A stretch of DNA of 10,126 nt from Hydrogenothermaceae bacterium (GTDB lineage: Bacteria > Aquificota > Aquificia > Aquificales > Hydrogenothermaceae), in NCBI GenBank assembly GCA_015490675.1, contig WFXI01000153.1, positions 1 through 10,126 on the forward strand. The letters are read 5' to 3'. Position 1 is the first letter of the stretch. Every line of letters starts with the position of its first letter. Below, one piece after another: positions 6,412 through 10,126 of the stretch. The position numbers were made by a program, and so were the translations under genes. Below the pieces are notes generated by a model that worked only from the letters and a program-made list of their open reading frames with translations, had not been told where the DNA came from and did not search any database.

Positions 6412-7452
6412 ATGCCTCCTGAAAAAGAAGAAAAAGCTAATGGTAATGGTAAGTTAAAAGGAGGAGAAAAAGCAGCTATATTACTATCAGTTCTCCCTGA
6501 AGAAAAGACTGCAAAAATATTTGCCCATCTTAAAGAAACAGAAATAGAAAAGCTAGTAAAATACATAGTTTCCTTAGAACCACCTGATAAAGAAACAACG
6601 TTACAAGTATTACAGGAAGCTTTAGAAAGGCTTAAAAACATTTCTCCTCTTAGAGTTGCGCCTGAAAATGTTAGAAAAATCCTTGAACAAATTCTTCCTC
6701 CAGATAAATTGCAAAAACTTTTTGAGGAAACTCTTACAGCAGAAGAAGGTAAGGCTATATTTAAAGAGCTAGAAAAATTAGATGCAAAAGTTATTGCCAA
6801 CTTATTACAGAATGAACATCCTCAAGTAATAGCATTAGTTTTATCACAGATAAATCCTGCCAAAGCTGCAGAAGTTATCCAGTTTCTACCAAAAAGACTT
6901 GGTGTTACGAATGTTAGGGAAGAAGTTGTTAAGAGAATTGCAAGTATTGAAAAAGTATCAACTCAAATGCTTAAGCTCATTGCTGATTCTCTTGAGGAGG
7001 AACTTCTTACTATTGGAGCTGGTGAAGAAGAAACACTTCAAGGTATTGATATTGCAGCAGAAATTGTAAATGCACTTCCTAAAGAACTTCAAACAGAAAT
7101 ACTTGAAGACCTTAAGAAAGAAGACACAACCCTTGCAGAAGAAATTGAAGAGCGTATGTTTAAATTTGAAGATATTGCTAAACTTACAGACAGAGATATT
7201 ATGGAAATCCTCAAAACTGTTGATAAAAACGACTTATTACTTGCTCTTAAAGGAGCTCCTCAAGAAATCCTTGATAAGTTTCTCAACAATATGTCAAAAA
7301 GAGCTGCTCAAATGTTCTTAGAAGATATGGAAGTTTTAGGGCCTGTTAAAAAGTCAGATGTTGAAAATGCGAGAAAGAAAATCATTACAGTAATAAAAGA
7401 TTTAATCGAAAAAGGAGTTATAGAATACGGTTCGGGAGAGGAGATGCTTTAA
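6412..7452 (+). CDS. fliG: Flagellar motor switch protein FliG
   Basis: A 346-residue rotor protein on the cytoplasmic face of the MS ring; its C-terminal domain meets the stator and produces torque. A polar N-terminal extension (residues 2-16) precedes the typical start GGEKAAILLSVLPEEKTAKIF. The EHPQ motif that contacts FliM is at 135-138. The torque helix charges line up with E. coli: Lys280 (ALKGA) for Lys264, Arg297 (MSKRAA) for Arg281, Glu304/Asp305 for Asp288/Asp289 and Lys313 (GPVK) for Arg297, so the electrostatic pattern is kept with conservative exchanges. AGGA at 6400-6403, overlapping the cheY stop, precedes the ATG by eight bases. Length and domain order are normal (E. coli 331). 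It is followed by fliM after 28 bases that include a hairpin. Confidence 0.98.
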   Translation: MPPEKEEKANGNGKLKGGEKAAILLSVLPEEKTAKIFAHLKETEIEKLVKYIVSLEPPDKETTLQVLQEALERLKNISPLRVAPENVRKILEQILPPDKLQKLFEETLTAEEGKAIFKELEKLDAKVIANLLQNEHPQVIALVLSQINPAKAAEVIQFLPKRLGVTNVREEVVKRIASIEKVSTQMLKLIADSLEEELLTIGAGEEETLQGIDIAAEIVNALPKELQTEILEDLKKEDTTLAEEIEERMFKFEDIAKLTDRDIMEILKTVDKNDLLLALKGAPQEILDKFLNNMSKRAAQMFLEDMEVLGPVKKSDVENARKKIITVIKDLIEKGVIEYGSGEEML

Positions 7453-7460
7453 TAGCATCT
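7442..7460 (+). other. Hairpin in the fliG-fliM gap, weak terminator-like
   Basis: AGATGCT (7442-7448) and AGCATCT (7454-7460) form a perfect 7-bp stem with a 5-base loop that includes part of the fliG stop. A short run of T follows (7460-7463) before AA. The stem is only moderately GC-rich and the T tract short, so it is more likely an attenuator, processing site or mRNA-stability element than a full terminator. It sits directly upstream of the fliM ribosome-binding site GGAGG (7470-7474). Confidence 0.5.
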
Positions 7461-7480
7461 TTTAACTTTGGAGGAAAAAG

Positions 7481-8446
7481 GTGTCTGATGAATTTCTCTC
7501 CCAGGAAGAAATTGATGCTCTACTGGGAGTTGGAGACGAAGATACATCTACAGAAACTTTAGAAGAAGAAAAAGAAAAACCCTTTGATTTTTCCCAAGTA
7601 GAGCATATAAAAAAAGGTGGTCTTCCTGGGCTTGAGTTAATCTTTGAAAGATGGATAAAAATATTTAGAGATGAAATAAGAAAATTAATACCTAACCTTA
7701 ATATGGTATCTAAGGATGATATGTATATAACACGATTTCAATCTTTTATGCTAAAAATCCCATTACCAGCCAGTTATTCTATATTTTCAATGAAGCCTCT
7801 AAAAGAAAATGCTTTAATGGTTTTAGATTCGAGACTTGTTTTTACCATAATCAGTGTGTTATTTGGAGGTCCACCTAAACCATTTAAAGTAGAAGGTAGA
7901 GAGTTTACCAAATTAGAAGCAAGGGTTATTAGGGATATTGTAGAAAAAGCTTTAAAAGTTTTTGAGAGTATATGGGCCAATATATACCCAATAACAATAG
8001 AATTAAAATCAATAGAGCTAAATCCTACACTAGCGAGGATTGTTTCTCAAAATGAAAAAGTAGTTATCGTTGAATTATCCATGGATATAGATGGATATAC
8101 CGCTCCATTTTACTTTTGCTTCCCACAAAGTATGTTTTTACCTATTAAAGATATAATCTATACAGAAATTGCAAATATGGAAAAAGACCCTGTATGGGAA
8201 AAGAATTTAGAGGCAAAAATTTTACATTTAAATGTTAAATTGTGGGTGGAGCTTGTTCGAAAAGAATATAAAATAAAAGAAATTTTAGAATGGGAAGAAG
8301 GAACTAAATTAGATTTTGATGTTTTAACAACAGACTTATTAAGAGTTTTTATAGAAAACAAACCAAAATTCTTAGGAAAACTAGGACAAAAAGGTGGAAA
8401 ATTTGCTATAAAAATTAAAGATATGATAGAACACGAGGAAGAATAA
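7481..8446 (+). CDS. fliM: Flagellar motor switch protein FliM (GTG start)
   Basis: A 321-residue C-ring protein that binds CheY-P and links FliG to FliN. The N-terminal SDEFLSQEEIDALLG (2-16) is the classical CheY-P-binding peptide, followed by an acidic linker. The CheC-like middle domain runs about 45-230 and includes GLPGLELIFERWIKIFRDE, SMKPLKENALMVLD, a LFGGPP segment (127-132) and REFTKLEARVIRDIV. In the motif known as GGxG, which faces the FliG EHPQ motif, this protein has Gly129-Gly130-Pro131-Pro132, so the last glycine is replaced. The C-terminal SpoA (FliN-like) domain covers about 240-315. The GTG start is set by GGAGG (7470-7474), six bases upstream, and by the conserved N-terminal peptide; the nearby ATG at 7488 is out of frame. 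One base separates its stop from fliN. Confidence 0.97.
   Translation: MSDEFLSQEEIDALLGVGDEDTSTETLEEEKEKPFDFSQVEHIKKGGLPGLELIFERWIKIFRDEIRKLIPNLNMVSKDDMYITRFQSFMLKIPLPASYSIFSMKPLKENALMVLDSRLVFTIISVLFGGPPKPFKVEGREFTKLEARVIRDIVEKALKVFESIWANIYPITIELKSIELNPTLARIVSQNEKVVIVELSMDIDGYTAPFYFCFPQSMFLPIKDIIYTEIANMEKDPVWEKNLEAKILHLNVKLWVELVRKEYKIKEILEWEEGTKLDFDVLTTDLLRVFIENKPKFLGKLGQKGGKFAIKIKDMIEHEEE
7498..7529 (+). other. GC-rich inverted repeat at the fliM 5' end
   Basis: CTCCCAG (7498-7504) and CTGGGAG (7523-7529) are perfect reverse complements around an 18-base loop. The stem begins 17 bases after the GTG start, and five of its seven pairs are G-C, which stands out in this AT-rich DNA. It encodes part of the conserved CheY-binding peptide, so it could be a by-product of codon choice or could slow early translation. 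Confidence 0.4.
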
Positions 8447-8447
8447 A

Positions 8448-9080
8448 ATGGCAGATGAAGAAGTAAATAATCAAGAAAATAGTGAAGAACAACAAGAACC
8501 TCAAACTGAAGGCCAAGAAGAAACACAAGAAGAAACGGTAGACCAGGAAGAGTTAGCTAAACAATGGGAAGAACAGTTAGCTTCTCAAGGAGAAAATGAA
8601 GCTACCGAAGAAAGTGCTTCTGAAACTGGAGAAGAAACTATTGACCAAGATGAACTTGCAAAACAGTGGGAAGAGGCTTTAGCAGAACAACAATCTTCTA
8701 CTGAAGATACGGTAGATCAGGAAGATTTAGCTAAACAATGGGAAGAAGCTCTAGCTGAACAACAAGCATCTTCACAGCCTACACAAGGAGATTTACTATC
8801 TGTAGGGGATGACAAATTAGACCTTATATTAGATATTCCTTTAGAAATTACTGTTGAAGTTGGTAATAAAGCAATTCCATTGGAAGATATTTTGAAAATG
8901 ACCCCGAATACAATTATAGAATTAGAAAGATATATAAATGAACCTGTAGATATAAAAGTTAATGGTAAACTTATCGCTAAAGGTGAGCTATATACTGTCG
9001 AAAATAATTTTGGAGTAAAAATTACCAGTATAATTACAGTTCAAGAAAGAATGAAATTATTAATGGAAGAAGTGGAGTAA
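8448..9080 (+). CDS. fliN: Flagellar motor switch protein FliN with long repeat-bearing N-terminus
   Basis: A 210-residue protein; E. coli FliN has 137. The C-terminal SpoA domain (about 124-205) is clear: LDLILDIPLEITVEVGNK, EPVDIKVNGKLIAKGE and FGVKITSIITVQERMKLL match the FliN core that forms the base of the C-ring and binds FliH-delivered export cargo. The N-terminal 123 residues are acidic and low in hydrophobics (Glu, Gln, Ser, Thr) and carry three copies of a (T)VDQEELAKQWEEALAEQ-type unit, with tryptophans at 40, 74 and 98. E. coli FliN has one comparable segment (DLWAEALSEQ) near its start. There is no CheC-type phosphatase domain, so this is FliN, not FliY. GAGG at 8435-8438 is the likely ribosome-binding site. 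The gene is packed one base from both fliM and flgF. Confidence 0.95.
   Translation: MADEEVNNQENSEEQQEPQTEGQEETQEETVDQEELAKQWEEQLASQGENEATEESASETGEETIDQDELAKQWEEALAEQQSSTEDTVDQEDLAKQWEEALAEQQASSQPTQGDLLSVGDDKLDLILDIPLEITVEVGNKAIPLEDILKMTPNTIIELERYINEPVDIKVNGKLIAKGELYTVENNFGVKITSIITVQERMKLLMEEVE
8532..8765 (+). repeat. Three tandem copies of a Trp-containing motif in fliN
   Basis: Units encode residues 29-47, 63-82 and 86-106 of FliN (bases 8532-8588, 8634-8693, 8703-8765). Shared pattern: T-(V/I)-D-Q-(E/D)-(E/D)-L-A-K-Q-W-E-E-(A/Q)-L-A. Spacing between tryptophans is 34 and then 24 residues, with Ser/Glu/Gln/Thr-rich spacers. Units 1 and 3 are nearly identical in DNA, including a shared 20-base run encoding part of LAKQWEE, whereas unit 2 uses different synonymous codons. 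That suggests a recent duplication or conversion between units 1 and 3 and an older, protein-conserved unit 2. Confidence 0.9.
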
Positions 9081-9081
9081 A

Positions 9082-9810
9082 ATGGCAATAAATTTTCAGC
9101 CTATTTATGTTTTAGCATCTGGTGGAGAAAGAGCTTTAGAACAAATAGATAACACCACAAATAATCTAGCTAATGTTAATACTGCTGGATTTAAAAAAAT
9201 TGTAATGAGAGAGTTAAGTCAAAAAATACCACAAAACAAAGAACAAAAAGGAGACTTACTTGTATTTCCTAGATTTAAAGATACTGTTGTAATAACGACA
9301 CAAGGAGGATTAAGAAAAACAGACAATCCCCTTGATGTAGCAATACAGGGAAAAGGCTATTTTCAGGTAGAAACCCCTAATGGAATAATGTTAACAAGAA
9401 ATGGTCATTTCTTTTTTAATAAAGATGGATATTTAGTAGATGAAAATGGTAATTATGTGTTAAATAATGCGGGAGTTAAAATTGCTTTAAATCTAGACCA
9501 GAGAATAGGAACAAATATTTATATAAATCAGGAAGGACAAATCTTTCAAGATAATCAAGAAATAGGAAGACTAGGAATTGTCAATTATGAAAAAGTAAAA
9601 CCTGTTGGATATACATATTACAAACCTGATGGAAATCAAATAGATGCAGAATATACTATCTTGCAAGGTTTTTTAGAGGATTCAAATGTAAATCCTATAG
9701 AAGAAATGACTCAACTTATTACACATCAAAGAAGAATGGAAATATATGGAAACCTAATAAAAGGCCTTGATAACATTGAACAAAAAACTAATGAAATTGG
9801 CAGAGCATAA
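9082..9810 (+). CDS. flgF: Flagellar proximal rod protein FlgF
   Basis: A 242-residue rod/hook-family protein exported through the flagellar apparatus to form part of the proximal rod in the periplasm. The N-terminal rod signature is NNLANVNTAGFKK (27-39). The central region has TQGGLRKTDNPLDVAIQGKGYFQVETPNG, typical of FlgF/FlgG, and the C-terminal coiled segment EDSNVNPIEEMTQLITHQRR starts at residue 199. It is shorter than FlgG (about 260 residues) and lies directly upstream of a clear flgG, as flgF does in many genomes; it could also be described as a FlgG paralogue. GGAG (9074-9077) in the end of fliN is the likely ribosome-binding site, only four bases from the ATG, so translation may be coupled to fliN. 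No cleavable signal peptide is seen, as expected for type III export. Confidence 0.87.
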   Translation: MAINFQPIYVLASGGERALEQIDNTTNNLANVNTAGFKKIVMRELSQKIPQNKEQKGDLLVFPRFKDTVVITTQGGLRKTDNPLDVAIQGKGYFQVETPNGIMLTRNGHFFFNKDGYLVDENGNYVLNNAGVKIALNLDQRIGTNIYINQEGQIFQDNQEIGRLGIVNYEKVKPVGYTYYKPDGNQIDAEYTILQGFLEDSNVNPIEEMTQLITHQRRMEIYGNLIKGLDNIEQKTNEIGRA

Positions 9811-9824
9811 AGGAGGTTTAGAAT

Positions 9825-10126
9825 ATGATTAGAGCTTTATGGACTTCTTCTTCAGGTATGCAAGCACAGCAAACAAACTTAGATGTTATTTCCCATAACA
9901 TAGCCAATGTTAATACTGTTGGATTTAAAAAAAGTAGAGCAAATTTTCAGGATTTGATATATCAAAACTTAAGAGACCCTGGAGTTATGAGTTCTAATGA
10001 TACAAGAGTACCTACAGGTATACAGATAGGACTTGGTGTAAAGTTATCTGATGTTTCTAAAACTTTTACACAGGGAAGTTTAATAAAGACAGATAGGCCT
10101 TTAGATTTAGCCATACAGGGAGAAGG
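9825..10126 (+). CDS. flgG: Flagellar distal rod protein FlgG, 3' end beyond window
   Basis: The first 100 codons are visible; the frame is open at the right edge. FlgG polymerises into the distal rod, the drive shaft through the peptidoglycan and outer-membrane rings. The N-terminus MIRALWTSSSGMQAQQTNLD and HNIANVNTVGFKKSRANFQDLIYQ (24-47) are highly characteristic of FlgG, and the LDLAIQGEG segment at the edge matches the start of its conserved core. A full Shine-Dalgarno sequence AAAGGAGGT (9809-9817) sits seven bases upstream of the ATG, the best in the window after cheY, in keeping with the high copy number of distal-rod subunits. The gap to flgF is 14 bases. The genes expected next (for example flgA or the ring genes) cannot be seen. 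Confidence 0.97.
   Translation, partial: MIRALWTSSSGMQAQQTNLDVISHNIANVNTVGFKKSRANFQDLIYQNLRDPGVMSSNDTRVPTGIQIGLGVKLSDVSKTFTQGSLIKTDRPLDLAIQGE

Noticed and set aside
6415..6464. CCTCCT at the fliG start pairing with AGGAGG 38 bases downstream, and that AGGAGG as an internal ribosome-binding site
   Set aside because: The 6-bp pairing has a long loop and does not extend; no start codon follows AGGAGG at a usable distance, and the bases encode the conserved Gly-Gly-Glu of FliG.
6408..6800. Minus-strand open frame opposite the start of fliG
   Set aside because: Fully antisense to the conserved FliG N-terminal domain; composition is that expected from a complementary strand.
7070..7321. Plus-strand alternative frame inside fliG
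   Set aside because: Lies within the FliG C-terminal torque domain, which is well conserved in the main frame; the product is Lys/Leu-rich without any motif.
8158..8526. Minus-strand open frame across the fliM-fliN junction
   Set aside because: Antisense to the FliM SpoA domain and the FliN start, both well supported.
8448..9080. FliY (FliN fused to a CheC-type phosphatase) instead of FliN
   Set aside because: The N-terminal region has the Trp-motif repeats and no CheC-like phosphatase motif, and the protein is much shorter than FliY.

Overview
The window is a compact block of flagellar and chemotaxis genes from an AT-rich bacterium (G+C looks to be about one third; arginine is mostly AGA and isoleucine often ATA). 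AT-rich coding, charged Lys/Glu-rich proteins and the gene mix (CheZ-like, CheV and CheY beside FliG/FliM/FliN, and a CheA with no C-terminal receiver domain) suggest a thermophilic Aquificota, perhaps Hydrogenothermaceae such as Sulfurihydrogenibium or Persephonella. That placement is inference. The missing CheA receiver domain argues against Campylobacterota.

Layout. Positions 1-1804 lie on the minus strand and hold flgN (secretion chaperone) followed by flgK (first hook-filament junction protein, cut by the left window edge). A short divergent intergenic region (1805-1924) carries candidate promoters in both directions. From 1925 to the right edge, ten genes run on the plus strand with very small gaps: cheZ-like, cheA, cheW, cheV, cheY, fliG, fliM, fliN, flgF, flgG (cut by the right edge). 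Gaps range from a one-base overlap (cheW/cheV) to 28 bases (fliG/fliM), so this is probably one operon. No stretch over 300 bases lacks a gene.

How the genes work together. CheW and CheV couple receptors (none encoded here) to the kinase CheA. CheA phosphorylates CheY and probably the CheV receiver. CheY-P binds the switch complex FliG/FliM/FliN, and the CheZ-like protein would remove the phosphate. FlgF and FlgG build the rod through which the motor turns, and the divergent FlgN/FlgK pair belongs to late filament assembly. No cheR, cheB or receptor gene is visible, so adaptation genes must be elsewhere or absent.

The window is mostly recognisable machinery. The most unusual points are: three tandem copies of a Trp-containing motif in an enlarged FliN N-terminus; a short divergent CheZ that keeps its catalytic pair and CheY-docking tail; a CheA whose P2 position holds an unfamiliar, apparently helical segment; a FliM with GGPP where GGxG is expected; two hairpins flanking the GTG start of fliM; and one 10-bp palindrome that could serve as the -35 element for promoters in both directions.
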